A stretch of 64,000 nucleotides of DNA from BTUB01 sp963836585. Lineage in GTDB: Bacteria; Babelota; Babeliae; Babelales; Vermiphilaceae. Position numbers and translations under genes: made by a program. This document shows, one piece after another, positions 8,200 to 17,259 of the stretch (positions are counted from its first letter, which is position 1; each line of letters opens with the position of its first letter). The stretch spans positions 372,001 through 436,000 of the forward strand of contig CAWIJV010000001.1 in assembly GCA_963836585.1 (NCBI GenBank), in the 5' to 3' direction. The notes beneath the pieces were generated by a model that made no database searches, had not been told where the DNA came from, and was given only the letters and a program-made list of their open reading frames with translations.

Positions 8200-9485
8200 C
8201 TTTTCAAAATCGTCAAAAACGCCTCTTGCGGCACTTCCACATTGCCCACTTGCTTCATCTTCTTCTTTCCCTCTTTTTGTTTCTCAAGCAATTTGCGTTT
8301 ACGGCTAATATCACCGCCGTAGCATTTTGCCGTCACATCTTTGCGGAGCGCCGAGACTGTTTCACGCGCGATGATTTTTGCGCCGATGGCCGCTTGGATA
8401 GCAACCTCAAATAGCTGGCGCGGAATCACTTTCCGCAATTTTTCGCACAGATCACGGCCAATGTGATAGGCTTTATCGGTATGCACAATGAGCGCCAGTG
8501 CATCAACCGCTTTACCATTAAGCATGATATCCATCTTTACCAACTTTTCCGGTTCGTAGCCAGCCTCTTCATAATCAAAACTGGCATAGCCGGAACTCAG
8601 AGATTTAAGCTGATCATAAAAATCGGTGGCCACTTCATTGAGCGGGAGTTTATATTTAAGAATAATGCGATCTTCATCGAGGAATTTCATCTCTTTTTGC
8701 TCGCCCCGTTTTTCATCGCAGAGGCTCATGATATTGCCCAGATACGCTTTGGGGACAATAATGGTGCCGGTGATGATCGGCTCATAAATTTCATCGATGC
8801 GATTAGGTTCCGGGAAATCTGAGGGGGTTTCCACATCGATCATCTCACCGGTATGAGCAAGTTTAACTTTATAGAGTACGCTCGGTGCCGTGGCAATCAC
8901 GGTGATATTGTACTCTTGTTCAAGCCTTTGCTTGAAAACGTCCATGTGCAGCAAGCCCAAAAATCCGCACCGGAATCCCAGTCCAAGCGCCGGGGAGCTT
9001 TTCTTTTCCACCGTAACGCTCGCATCATTGAGGGTTAATTTTTCAATCGCATCGCGCAACAGTTCAAATTCGCTGGCGTCGACGGGGAAAATGCCGGCAA
9101 ATACTACCGGCTTTGCCTTTTTAAATCCGGGAAACGGTTTTACCGGAAATCGTGAATGATAGAGCGTGTCCCCCACGCGCGCTTCGCGGACCGTTTTCAT
9201 GCCGGTAATAAGATAGCCGACTTGCCCGGCATAAAGCGCATCCATCGGCTGTTGATCCGGGTACATGAGCCCCAACTCGAGCACCTCATACTGATTGCCT
9301 TGCTGAGCAAGGGTGATCAGGTCACCTTTTTTGATCATGCCATCTTTGAGGGCGATCAAGCAGATTACCCCCCGATAATCATCAAACCATGAGTCAAATA
9401 GCGAGTGCCTTGAGTGGTTGATTGAGATCGGATTGCGGCGCCGGGATACGGGTGATAACCGCGTCAAGCACATCGGTAATGCCAA
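8196..9485 (-). CDS. lepA: LepA (EF4), domains II-V; downstream frame of a frameshifted gene
   Basis: It matches LepA from the FDSW(F/Y)DDYRGV motif onward: domain II (GTxxKGD-like, KDGMIKKGD), elongation-factor G domain III/V-like blocks (GLGFRCGFLGLLHMDV) and the LepA-specific C-terminal domain ending ISRKRKLLEKQKEGKKKMKQ, with GNVEVPQEAFL. LepA is a ribosome-associated GTPase acting on stalled or initiating ribosomes. The ORF reaches up to 9485 in its frame, but real homology starts at ~9393. The first ~30 residues of the ORF are an out-of-frame reading of the upstream half. One base separates it from the N-terminal half in frame terms. Confidence 0.85.
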   Translation of the reverse strand: MALPMCLTRLSPVSRRRNPISINHSRHSLFDSWFDDYRGVICLIALKDGMIKKGDLITLAQQGNQYEVLELGLMYPDQQPMDALYAGQVGYLITGMKTVREARVGDTLYHSRFPVKPFPGFKKAKPVVFAGIFPVDASEFELLRDAIEKLTLNDASVTVEKKSSPALGLGFRCGFLGLLHMDVFKQRLEQEYNITVIATAPSVLYKVKLAHTGEMIDVETPSDFPEPNRIDEIYEPIITGTIIVPKAYLGNIMSLCDEKRGEQKEMKFLDEDRIILKYKLPLNEVATDFYDQLKSLSSGYASFDYEEAGYEPEKLVKMDIMLNGKAVDALALIVHTDKAYHIGRDLCEKLRKVIPRQLFEVAIQAAIGAKIIARETVSALRKDVTAKCYGGDISRKRKLLEKQKEGKKKMKQVGNVEVPQEAFLTILKR

Positions 9486-10017
9486 TGCCCGCTTTGCCTG
9501 AGGCGTGAATAATTTCTGCTTCTTTAAAATCGAAGAGTGATTCCATCTGCTTCATCACCCGCTCGGGCTGCGCGTTGCTCATGTCAACTTTATTGAGCAC
9601 CGGCACAATAGTGAGCTCTTGATCAAAGGCCAGATAAAAGTTTGCCATTGTTTGTGCCTCGACTCCTTGCGTGGCATCAACCAGGAGCACTGCTCCTTGG
9701 CAGGCATATAATGATCGTGAAACTTCATAGGTAAAATCAACATGCCCGGGAGTGTCGATGAGATTGAGCAGATACATGGTGCCCTTGTGCTCATAAAACA
9801 TCGAAGCGGTTTGAGCCTTCACGGTGATGCCCCGCTCCTTTTCTACCTGCAGTTTATCCAGAAACTGCTCATGCTTGATTCGGTCCGAGAGGGTGCCGGT
9901 CTTTTCCAGCAGCCGATCAGAAAGAGTTGATTTGCCATGATCAATATGGGCGATGATAGAAAAGTTGCGCACCTGCGCGGGGGAAAAGTCTTTAAGGTTA
10001 ATTTTTTTTAAATCCAT
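9394..10017 (-). CDS. lepA: LepA (EF4), N-terminal GTPase domain; upstream frame of a frameshifted gene
   Basis: The 207-residue fragment contains the whole GTPase domain: G1 AHIDHGKST (residues ~23-31), switch/G2 RGIT, G3 DTPGH, G4 NKVD, G5 SGKAG. It ends ...PLKALAI-TGA at 9394-9396, exactly where LepA should continue to the DSWFDDYRG block. A +1 slip at ATT-TGA-C restores a LepA of normal length with no residue gained or lost at the join. The stop context TGA C resembles the prfB recoding site, but no well-placed SD-like stimulator is seen. A true mutation or a sequence error is the simpler reading. Confidence 0.85.
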   Translation of the reverse strand: MDLKKINLKDFSPAQVRNFSIIAHIDHGKSTLSDRLLEKTGTLSDRIKHEQFLDKLQVEKERGITVKAQTASMFYEHKGTMYLLNLIDTPGHVDFTYEVSRSLYACQGAVLLVDATQGVEAQTMANFYLAFDQELTIVPVLNKVDMSNAQPERVMKQMESLFDFKEAEIIHASGKAGIGITDVLDAVITRIPAPQSDLNQPLKALAI

Positions 10018-10110
10018 TAGGCGATTCTCATTTGGGAGGCATTATAGAAAGCTTTTAGTTGCTTTTTATTCTACGGTAAATGGATTTTTTGTAAATCGGT
10101 GCTCACATAC

Positions 10111-10138
10111 AAAAAAAGCCGGGAGTTTTTCCCGGCTT
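10111..10138 (-). terminator. Rho-independent terminator after the secreted-protein operon
   Basis: On the minus strand AAGCCGGGA-AAAACT-CCCGGCTT is followed by a run of T. It lies 26 bp downstream of the gene ending at 10164 and upstream of lepA. Confidence 0.85.
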
Positions 10139-10163
10139 GTAATAATCAGCTTCGCTATTATAG

Positions 10164-10847
10164 TCAGATGCAGGGCCCAATATTGGAAAGGGCGCCTCTT
10201 CTATCAAATTCAATAAAAGTGACTTCCGGTAATCCGGCCTCAATGTCTGCCTGCAGCTTTGCGTGTTCTTCTTCAGAAAGCCCATAAGCGGCGCCTAATG
10301 CGGTGCTGTAACCGCCCTCGGTGTTTGCTTTTAGGGTGAACTGATGAAAAAGAAGATCTTTGATGCAGAGTGCGTTGGCGAGTCTATCGCTGGGCTTCAT
10401 CCATGCAGCGATTGCATGCTTAATGGTTTTATAACCGGTGAAGCTGCCAATGCCTAATAGTGCAAGAAAAACAGCTACTGCTTTTTTGTCGACTGTAAGG
10501 TTGTGGTTAAAAATGCCATCCAAGATAATGTAAATAATGCTACCGCATGTTGCTGTTGGTATGGCATATGCGAATGTCTTAATTGACTCCTTACCAAATT
10601 CAGGATGTCGGTGATGCTGAGCTAACCATAATGTTTGAGAGGCAATAACCTGGTTAGTCAGATCAATATAATGTTGCTTCTCTTCAGGAGTCATAACGGG
10701 AAGTTTTGCTAATGCTGCTACTGTTGCATCAAAATCAGCTTCTATGATGGCTTTGGTTAGCTGTGGACGGTACGATCCATTAACGAATGGATCATTAGCA
10801 AAAACGGTTGATGCGAGAAGAAGTAATGAGAAAAAAAGTTTGTTCAT
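10164..10847 (-). CDS. Secreted/membrane hypothetical protein
   Basis: The start is ATG 10847 (MNKLFFSLLLLASTVFA) with SD AAGGAC; an upstream ATG at 10913 overlaps the previous gene and lacks an SD. The 227-residue protein has a clear signal peptide ending VFA|NDPF. The middle contains two hydrophobic segments (TCGSIIYIILDGIF and AVAVFLALLGIGSF) separated by a short charged stretch, suggesting a membrane hairpin. No family is recognised. It is the third gene of a small operon of exported proteins (with 10867-11310) that ends at the strong terminator at 10111-10138. Confidence 0.7.
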   Translation of the reverse strand: MNKLFFSLLLLASTVFANDPFVNGSYRPQLTKAIIEADFDATVAALAKLPVMTPEEKQHYIDLTNQVIASQTLWLAQHHRHPEFGKESIKTFAYAIPTATCGSIIYIILDGIFNHNLTVDKKAVAVFLALLGIGSFTGYKTIKHAIAAWMKPSDRLANALCIKDLLFHQFTLKANTEGGYSTALGAAYGLSEEEHAKLQADIEAGLPEVTFIEFDRRGALSNIGPCI

Positions 10848-10866
10848 AGTGAGTCCTTTTTGAAAG

Positions 10867-11310
10867 TTATTGGATAATTTTGACATCATTAGGGTTCCAG
10901 AAATTGGGCCCAAGTTTAAGGAGCGTAGGCTTATTGTTAAAGTGTATCATCAAATGAGTTGAATTTGCATAACGAGTTACGCAGTAGCAGGGAAGATATT
11001 GCACTATTCCCCCGAGAAATTCTTTTTGCGTCAACAAGACTTCACGCTCGCCCAAGAAAATGATACCTCTTACAATTCTTTTTTTAAGTTCGATAAGACT
11101 ATCTTTGTCAGCGCTACGGCATTGATCGGCGGTAGCCAGAAGATCATCAAATAGCTCGCTTCCTACGCGAATCCATCGCTTTGTATCATCGCATTCTTGA
11201 ATAATGGTTCTTATTTTCTCACTCTCACACAAATGCTTCAGAGGCTGCTCCATCGGACTGATATTTTGAAATAAACTGAGAATTAATAAACTGATGACGA
11301 GATATTTCAT
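10867..11310 (-). CDS. Secreted hypothetical protein with PMEQ signal-peptide end
   Basis: The 147-residue protein starts at ATG 11310 with SD CAGGAGC. The signal peptide MKYLVISLLILSLFQNIS ends in PMEQ, the Met-Glu/Gln junction shared by many exported proteins of this window. The mature part is a small mixed alpha/beta domain with four Cys, including a CYC pair. No known family is recognised. It is cotranscribed with the genes on either side (same strand, gaps of 19 bp or less, or overlap). Confidence 0.65.
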   Translation of the reverse strand: MKYLVISLLILSLFQNISPMEQPLKHLCESEKIRTIIQECDDTKRWIRVGSELFDDLLATADQCRSADKDSLIELKKRIVRGIIFLGEREVLLTQKEFLGGIVQYLPCYCVTRYANSTHLMIHFNNKPTLLKLGPNFWNPNDVKIIQ

Positions 11311-11482
11311 AGGTTGCTCCTGGATGTTGAATGATTGTGCTTTTTTTGAAAGTTATGCTATTTCTAGTGCAGCAAGCATGTTCTTTAGGTAAAGATCGGC
11401 CTGCTTGCTCCATGGGGAACAGTTGCTTGTGCGAGAAAATTGCAGAGAAAAGTAGTAGACGAAGAGAGTAGGCTTTGATCAT
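11225..11482 (-). CDS. Possible remnant of a secreted protein gene (85 aa)
   Basis: ATG 11482 has a good SD (CAGGAG, 8-base spacing), and the first 25 residues form a signal peptide ending LFPMEQ, like the next gene. The remaining ~55 residues show no order, and the frame runs 86 bases into the start of the following gene. This is best read as a signal-peptide-bearing gene that lost its body through a frame change or deletion. A short functional peptide is possible. Confidence 0.4.
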   Translation of the reverse strand: MIKAYSLRLLLFSAIFSHKQLFPMEQAGRSLPKEHACCTRNSITFKKSTIIQHPGATYEISRHQFINSQFISKYQSDGAASEAFV

Positions 11483-11642
11483 AAATAAACTCCTGATGTA
11501 GTTGGTTAGATGAAATTGCTTTGGTAAAATATTCCAGTTCTTGAAACAATTGTCAAAAAAAAGTTAAAGAAAGTAATGACAATCATGCCAATACCGTTAT
11601 ACTTTTCAGACAATAAAAATATCATTTACTCACGAGGAACCG

Positions 11643-12227
11643 ATGAAAAAGCAGATTATTTTTTCTTTAGCACTTTCTTTAGTAGCTAATCAAAATAATG
11701 CCATGCAGGGTGGCGATGGAAAAGTTTTAGGCGGCGGTGCGCTTATGTTAAGTGGCGGGACAGCCGCTCTGATCGCGGGAATGAAAATAGCAGTTGCTGT
11801 ATCGTGTCCTCCGGTAGCGCTTGGTCTTGCCATATTGGGAACGGGCGCGGCTGTTTACGGTGGCGTGGCGGCCGCTGAGGGTGGTGCGGAGAATGATCGC
11901 CGGAATAATAGAATTCCGGGCAAGCTTACTATCACCAGGGTCTATAGCAATCCGAGCGCTGAGCGGTTTGCCGCGTATCAATTGTGTCAATCGGGCAAAG
12001 AGCCGATTATTCTTGGCGATGGTGGATTTGATTTTGTGAAAGAACTTGCGGCAGAAGAAACTCAAATACAAGCGCAGTTGATGCCGCTGCGGCAAGAAAT
12101 GGGGAAGCCGGTCTTTGATGGCAAGTTTGTTGCGCTTACTAATACATGGTGTCTTCAAGATTTGGCAAGAGCAATCGATAAATCCTTCGGGCCAAACAGC
12201 AACCAATATTCAACTGCTGGAAAATAA
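11643..12227 (+). CDS. Secreted protein, N-terminal part of a decayed coiled-coil gene
   Basis: ATG 11643 follows CACGAGGAACCG. The 194-residue frame starts with a signal peptide ending NNA|MQGG (the AM-Q junction), followed by two Gly/Ala-rich hydrophobic segments (~30-55 and 58-80) and a soluble domain. At ~12192 (TTCGGGCC, one extra G) the sensible sequence passes to the next frame (GQTATNIQLLENKLAQFPQ), and the native frame soon stops. It is the first of four same-direction shifts that break this gene. A TATACT -10 lies at ~11599. Confidence 0.55.
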   Translation: MKKQIIFSLALSLVANQNNAMQGGDGKVLGGGALMLSGGTAALIAGMKIAVAVSCPPVALGLAILGTGAAVYGGVAAAEGGAENDRRNNRIPGKLTITRVYSNPSAERFAAYQLCQSGKEPIILGDGGFDFVKELAAEETQIQAQLMPLRQEMGKPVFDGKFVALTNTWCLQDLARAIDKSFGPNSNQYSTAGK

Positions 12228-13137
12228 ACTTGCTCAATTTCCGCAGTTATTTACTCGACTAAAAAGATTAGCGGTACTTTCCTTTGCGCCGCCGCAAGAT
12301 GCCCGATTTGAAAGATTATTACGCACCGTAATCGCGCATGCGGCTGAGTTGAACGGAAAAGCATATCACCATCCGGTGTATGAAAAATTTCTGCAAGCAC
12401 AAGCCGATCATGCTCGAGTGCAAGCAGAGTTTAATCAAGAGCGTATCAATTATAATGGGATGGTGGCCCAAGTGAATCAAGAGCGTGAGCAAAAAGAAAA
12501 GGCACAAGAAGAGTTTCGCCAAGAGCGAGTGATCAGAGATGCATTTCAGCTTGCCTTTTAATGCAAAAAATGCAGAAGCTGCAGCGCACCTAGCTGCATT
12601 GAACGTGGCAAATAATCAATTGGCTGCAGCAAATGGTGCTGCTGCCCAGTCGATTAAATCTATACCATCAAGTGCGCGAGCAAAAAGAGAAAACAGAACA
12701 AGAGCTTGCTCAGGTGCGTGAACAGCGACAAAAAACTGCGCAAGAACTTGCTCAAACTCGAGACAGCAAACAGCGGTGCTTTGGCGGCGGCCGTGGAACA
12801 AACGATAGGGGTAGTGGATCAACTTTCACAACTTGAGGCGCGGCATGGCCAAGCCGCTGCTGCGCTTGGTCTGTTGCAAGCGCAGGCTGATCAACGCGAA
12901 CGAGTGGTCTTAGAAGTAGCGCTTGAAGCAGAAGAAATTCAAGATCAAAATCGTGTGTTACAACAAGAAAATGATCGCCTGCTCCGGGCATTTGCGGCGC
13001 TTCAACGGCAACTGCGCCAAAAAGATGAAGAGAATACCACATTAGGCCAAAATTTGGAGCAGGCGCTCTCGGTGGTGCGGTCTTTGCAAAAGGGAAATAC
13101 TCATCTGTGCCTACGATTACAAGAGGCGCAAAAATAG
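12192..13137 (+). pseudogene. Coiled-coil remainder of the secreted protein, broken by three further frameshifts
   Basis: Reading frames must be joined to recover the protein: to ~12552 (QVNQEREQKEKAQEEFRQER...), then from TTTTAA with one T too many into NAKNAEAAAHLAALNVANNQ, then near 12660-12680 into VREQKEKTEQELAQVREQRQ, then near 12763 (CAAACTCGAG, one A too many) into LETANSGALAAAVEQ and on to 13137. Joined, it is a long Gln/Glu/Ala-rich coiled coil. Each step is equivalent to one inserted base, mostly in a short homopolymer. The adjacent gyrA is intact, which favours real decay over poor sequence, without excluding the latter. Confidence 0.65.
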
Positions 13138-13148
13138 TCTTGTGTTCC

Positions 13149-13176
13149 TTGTAGAATTTGCGGTATACGTTATACT
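13149..13176 (+). promoter_or_regulatory. Predicted sigma-70 promoter of gyrA
   Basis: TTGTAG (13149-13154), 16-bp spacer, TATACT (13171-13176), 67 bp before the gyrA ATG. Confidence 0.45.
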
Positions 13177-13242
13177 ATATTTACATTCTGAAAGTCCCCA
13201 AAAATATGGTAATTTAAACGTTTTTGTTGGAAGGCGATCTTC

Positions 13243-15921
13243 ATGGCCGAAATCAATAATCAAGACAAATTGTCTAATCTAAGAGTTAAACCCGTTCTGA
13301 TTGAACAAGAGTTAAAAGAATCATTTCTTGATTATGCAATGTCGGTGGTGGTCAGCCGGGCAATCCCCGATATTCGCGATGGGTTAAAGCCGGTGCATCG
13401 CCGCGTACTCTATGCGATGTCACAGCAAGGATTCCATTATAATAAGCCGTATCACAAATCGGTTCGTGTGGTGGGTGATGTGCTGGGTAAATACCACCCG
13501 CACGGAGATCAAGCGGTTTACAACACCATGGTGGGGATGGTGCAAGATTTCTCCAAGCGGTATCCGTTGCTCGATGGCCAGGGAAACTGGGGATCGGTTG
13601 ACGGGGATAATGCAGCAGCAATGCGTTATACCGAAGTCCGCATGGAAAAAATTGCCCAAGAGTTGCTTGCCGATCTGGATAAAGAGACCGTTCGCTTTGT
13701 ACCCAATTTTGATGAATCGACCGTTGAGCCGACGGTGCTTCCCAGCAAATTGCCCAACTTATTAATCAATGGCACCACCGGTATTGCCGTGGGTATGGCC
13801 ACCGCGATTCCGCCGCACAATTTGGCGGAAGTGATCGATGCGTGCTTGCTTCTGCTTGCCAGTGAAGGGATAACCGATGAAGAGATTTTTGAAAAAATTC
13901 CGGCGCCCGATTTTCCTACCGGCGGTATTATTTGTGGCCGCGCGGGGATTGTAAAGGCATATAAAACGGGTCGCGGAAATCTTATTTTGCGCGGCGTGAT
14001 AGAGATTGAAGAGACCAAAAAAGGTTCCTCGCTTATCATCACCGAACTGCCGTACATGGTAAATAAAGCAGCGCTTGCGATTCAGATTGCCGATCTTACC
14101 CGTGATAAAGTGGTGGAAGGCATCACCAATATTCGTGATGAATCGGACAAAAAGGGAATGCGCCTGGTAATCGAGATCAAGCGGGGCGAAATGCCGCAGG
14201 TGATTCTCAACCAGCTCTATAAATATACGCCGCTGCAAACATCAGTTTCTATTTTGATGCTGGGATTGCTGGACAATAGTCCGCTGGTCTTCTCGCTGCG
14301 CCAATTGCTGCAGCAATTTTTGTATCACCGGCGCGAAGTGGTTTACAAACGCACGGTGTATGATTTGCGCAAAGCACAAGAGCGTGAACATCTGCTCAAT
14401 GGATTTATTATTGGGCTTGCCAATATTGATGAAGTGGTGAATCTGATCAAGCAATCGAGTGCCGCCGAAGATGCAATTACCAAATTAAACAAACGCTTTT
14501 TGCTGTCTGCTGAGCAGGGCAAGGCGATTCTTGAAATGCGCCTGCAACGCTTGACCGGCCTGGAACAAGAAAAAATTCATTTAGAGCTTGAAGAGCTTAA
14601 AAAAACAATTTCATACTATCGCAGCATTTTGGAAAATGAAGAGATTCTTAAAAAAGAGATTCAGAATGAGCTGATTGCCATTCGCCAAGAGTATGCGGAT
14701 GTGCGCAGAACGCGCATCGAAGGCGCTATCGACATTCTCACCGAAGCTGATTTAATTCCTGATGAAGAGGTGGTGGTCACCTTGACGCGCAAGGGATATA
14801 TCAAACGAGTTCCGCTGCAAACCTATGGAATACAGCATCGGGGCGGCAAAGGCAAAATGGGCATGGCCGCGCTTGATGAGGTGGAGGATGTGATCGAAGA
14901 TCTATTTGTTGCGCATAATCACGATAACTTGCTCTTCTTTACCAATTTAGGAAGAGTTTACAGCTTGCAGGTCTTTGAAGTGCCTGAAGGTTCTCGCATC
15001 GCCAAAGGACGTGCGATTGTGAATCTGTTACCACTCACGCCGGGCGAGCACGTGGTGAAATTGCTCTGCGCGCGCGATTTAGTGGAAGGCACCTATCTGG
15101 TGATGCTCACTAAGAATGGTATCATCAAGCGTACTGACGCGAGTGAATTTGCCAATATCCGCTCAACCGGTATTCGTGCCGCAACACTCAGAGATGGTGA
15201 TGAATTAGTATTCTGCGCGTTATCAACGGGCAGCGATACGATCATCATCGCAACCGCGCTTGGGCAGGGAATCCGCTTCAAAGAAGATGAGGTGCGCTCA
15301 ATGGGCCGCCAAGCAGCAGGCGTGATCGGCATCCGCTTAAAAGCGAAAGATTATGTGGTGGGCATGGAAGTGCTTGCTGATCATGGCGACATTCTCTTTG
15401 CTACTCAAAATGGCTACGGTAAACGAGTAAGTATTGCTGATTTCCGTGTTGCGCATCGCAGTGGATTGGGTGTTCGCACTATTCCAGCCGATAAGCGTAA
15501 TGGTTTAGTGATTGGCCTTGCGCATGTGACCGATAAATCAAACCTCTTGCTCATTGATCAAGTGGGTAAAATTATTCGACTTCCTTCATCAGAAGTTCGC
15601 ACTATGGGGCGGCAGGCAAAAGGAGTGCGCTTGATTCGTCTTGATGATAATCAAAAGTTAGCAACGATTGTTGCCTTTGAGGAAGATGAAAATCTGGAAA
15701 GCGGTTCGCCATTATCCGGATCGGGTGATGCTACGGGCGGTGGTCAACGCAAATCACCGGCCGCGCGTATGGAAATGGCTGATGCGCCGGATCAAGAAGA
15801 TATTCTGCTCGCGCAAGAAACTGAAGAGGAAGAAAACGAGCAGGAGCAAAATGCACCGGCTACGCAAGCAACCGTGTATGCCAAAAGCAGCTTTGATGAG
15901 GATCCGTTTGCAGGATTTTAA
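13243..15921 (+). CDS. gyrA: DNA gyrase subunit A
   Basis: The 892-residue GyrA pairs with GyrB to introduce negative supercoils. The start has SD GGAAGG. The breakage-reunion domain carries catalytic Tyr129 (AAMRYTE). The C-terminal beta-pinwheel has a GyrA-box variant QHRGGKG (~residues 531-537), which separates it from ParC. A Glu-rich acidic tail closes the protein. In the quinolone region the sequence reads HPHGDQAVYNT: the residues equivalent to E. coli Ser83 and Asp87 are Gln90 and Asn94, both substitutions seen at resistance positions. dprA follows 15 bp downstream and is probably cotranscribed. Confidence 0.97.
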   Translation: MAEINNQDKLSNLRVKPVLIEQELKESFLDYAMSVVVSRAIPDIRDGLKPVHRRVLYAMSQQGFHYNKPYHKSVRVVGDVLGKYHPHGDQAVYNTMVGMVQDFSKRYPLLDGQGNWGSVDGDNAAAMRYTEVRMEKIAQELLADLDKETVRFVPNFDESTVEPTVLPSKLPNLLINGTTGIAVGMATAIPPHNLAEVIDACLLLLASEGITDEEIFEKIPAPDFPTGGIICGRAGIVKAYKTGRGNLILRGVIEIEETKKGSSLIITELPYMVNKAALAIQIADLTRDKVVEGITNIRDESDKKGMRLVIEIKRGEMPQVILNQLYKYTPLQTSVSILMLGLLDNSPLVFSLRQLLQQFLYHRREVVYKRTVYDLRKAQEREHLLNGFIIGLANIDEVVNLIKQSSAAEDAITKLNKRFLLSAEQGKAILEMRLQRLTGLEQEKIHLELEELKKTISYYRSILENEEILKKEIQNELIAIRQEYADVRRTRIEGAIDILTEADLIPDEEVVVTLTRKGYIKRVPLQTYGIQHRGGKGKMGMAALDEVEDVIEDLFVAHNHDNLLFFTNLGRVYSLQVFEVPEGSRIAKGRAIVNLLPLTPGEHVVKLLCARDLVEGTYLVMLTKNGIIKRTDASEFANIRSTGIRAATLRDGDELVFCALSTGSDTIIIATALGQGIRFKEDEVRSMGRQAAGVIGIRLKAKDYVVGMEVLADHGDILFATQNGYGKRVSIADFRVAHRSGLGVRTIPADKRNGLVIGLAHVTDKSNLLLIDQVGKIIRLPSSEVRTMGRQAKGVRLIRLDDNQKLATIVAFEEDENLESGSPLSGSGDATGGGQRKSPAARMEMADAPDQEDILLAQETEEEENEQEQNAPATQATVYAKSSFDEDPFAGF

Positions 15922-15936
15922 ACTAAAAGTTTTTTG

Positions 15937-17055
15937 ATGGACACTATTATCTTACACCTTTCCTTGATTGAACAGGTTGGCCCCTCAATTATTCAGCGTC
16001 TGATTGATCGGATAATTGATCGGACAGACGAGGCCGATCAAGCCGATTGGTATCATTTTTCTCAAGTAGATTTTATGAACCGGTATGGCTTGCCGGCTCA
16101 GGCGGCTGAACGAATAGTGAAAGGGTTGGCCGATCGCCGGCTCTTGGAACAAGAATTTGAACTGCTGGAAAAGCATCCGGCCATTCAGTGGATGAGTGTG
16201 CGTGATCCACGCTATCCACCATTACTCAAAGCGATTCATCTGCCGCCGCCGGTTTTATATTGGCGGGGTACGCTGCCTCAAGGCGATCAACTTCTGGCTG
16301 TGGTCGGTTCACGCAATGCAAGCTCCTATGCGCAAGAAGCTATTATCTCCTTGATTGCGCCTCTGGCGCGAGAGGGGTGGACCATTGTGAGCGGTGGCGC
16401 GCTCGGGGTGGATACGATGGCTCATGCGTGCGCCGTGGACAACCAGGGCAAAACAGTCGCCGTGCTGGGCTCCGGTCTGCTGAATCTCTATCCGCCACAG
16501 AACCTAAAACTTTTTGAGACGATTGTTACCACCGGGGGCGCTTTAGTAAGTCCATTCCCCCTTTTGATGGAGCCGTTGCCGGGAAATTTTCCGGCCAGGA
16601 ATCGTGTGATTTCCGGGATGAGCAGAGGATGTGTGGTGGTGCAGGCGGCACTCAAAAGTGGCGCGCGCATTACTGCTAACTACTGCCTGACCCAAGGCAG
16701 AGAAGTATTTGCCGTACCCGGGCCTTTTTATGATTCTTTGAGCGCCGGGTGCCACGCGCTGATTCAGCAGGGCGCAAAACTGGTAACCTGCCCGGCCGAT
16801 ATTGTGGCCGAATTTGGGCAGGAGATGCCGCTGGCGCCCCTTGATGAAAAGCCGCAGATTCTGCCGATTTTTGCCCAGGAAGAGGGAGATCCGCTCGAGC
16901 AGGCAGTGATCAAAGCATGTCGGGCCCCCAGCAGCATAGATGAGCTCCTTGATGCCACGGGTATATCGCTGATTGAGATGACCCATCTCCTGTTTAATTT
17001 GCAGATCAAAGGCAGAATTGCTCAAAATATGGCCGGACTTTGGGAAAAGCCGTAA
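15937..17055 (+). CDS. dprA: DNA-processing protein DprA
   Basis: DprA binds incoming single-stranded DNA and loads RecA during natural transformation. The protein (~372 residues) has an N-terminal helix-hairpin-like region, the Rossmann core with VGSRNASSYAQ (~125), SGGALGVDTMAH (~152), NFPARNRVISGMS (~215) and GAxxTAxYxLxQGRxVFAVPG-type blocks, and a C-terminal winged helix (SSIDELLDATGISLIEM). An ATG at 15937 is preferred to the in-frame TTG three bases earlier. It lies directly after gyrA. Confidence 0.93.
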   Translation: MDTIILHLSLIEQVGPSIIQRLIDRIIDRTDEADQADWYHFSQVDFMNRYGLPAQAAERIVKGLADRRLLEQEFELLEKHPAIQWMSVRDPRYPPLLKAIHLPPPVLYWRGTLPQGDQLLAVVGSRNASSYAQEAIISLIAPLAREGWTIVSGGALGVDTMAHACAVDNQGKTVAVLGSGLLNLYPPQNLKLFETIVTTGGALVSPFPLLMEPLPGNFPARNRVISGMSRGCVVVQAALKSGARITANYCLTQGREVFAVPGPFYDSLSAGCHALIQQGAKLVTCPADIVAEFGQEMPLAPLDEKPQILPIFAQEEGDPLEQAVIKACRAPSSIDELLDATGISLIEMTHLLFNLQIKGRIAQNMAGLWEKP

Positions 17056-17132
17056 GTTCATTTTGATTTTTACCCTAAAATCCTTTATATTCATTGATAA
17101 TCGGATTGTGAAATTTTTACATTAATTAAAAA

Positions 17133-17238
17133 TCCTTCGATATGCCCTTGCGGGCTACTCAGGATGTGTGTAGTTACACATGGTGAGTGATTGCCCTTCG
17201 ACTCTGCTCAGGACAGGCTCCGCAATCGTATCGAACCA
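17133..17238. repeat. Dispersed palindromic element with TCCTTCGATA/TATCGAACCA ends
   Basis: It is bounded by TCCTTCGATA and GTATCGAACCA and fills most of the dprA-rpmF gap. The interior holds smaller palindromes (CCCTTGCGGG; TGTGTAGTTACACA; GATTGC...GCAATC). It belongs to the same family as the elements at 21874, 26639, 45944 and 62497. Confidence 0.75.
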
Positions 17239-17259
17239 TTAATTTTTCAAGGATATCGT

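Noticed and set aside
11576..11604. Promoter ATGACA-16-TATACT before the coiled-coil gene
   Set aside because: The -10 is good but the -35 is weak and the gene is broken; mentioned with the gene rather than listed separately.
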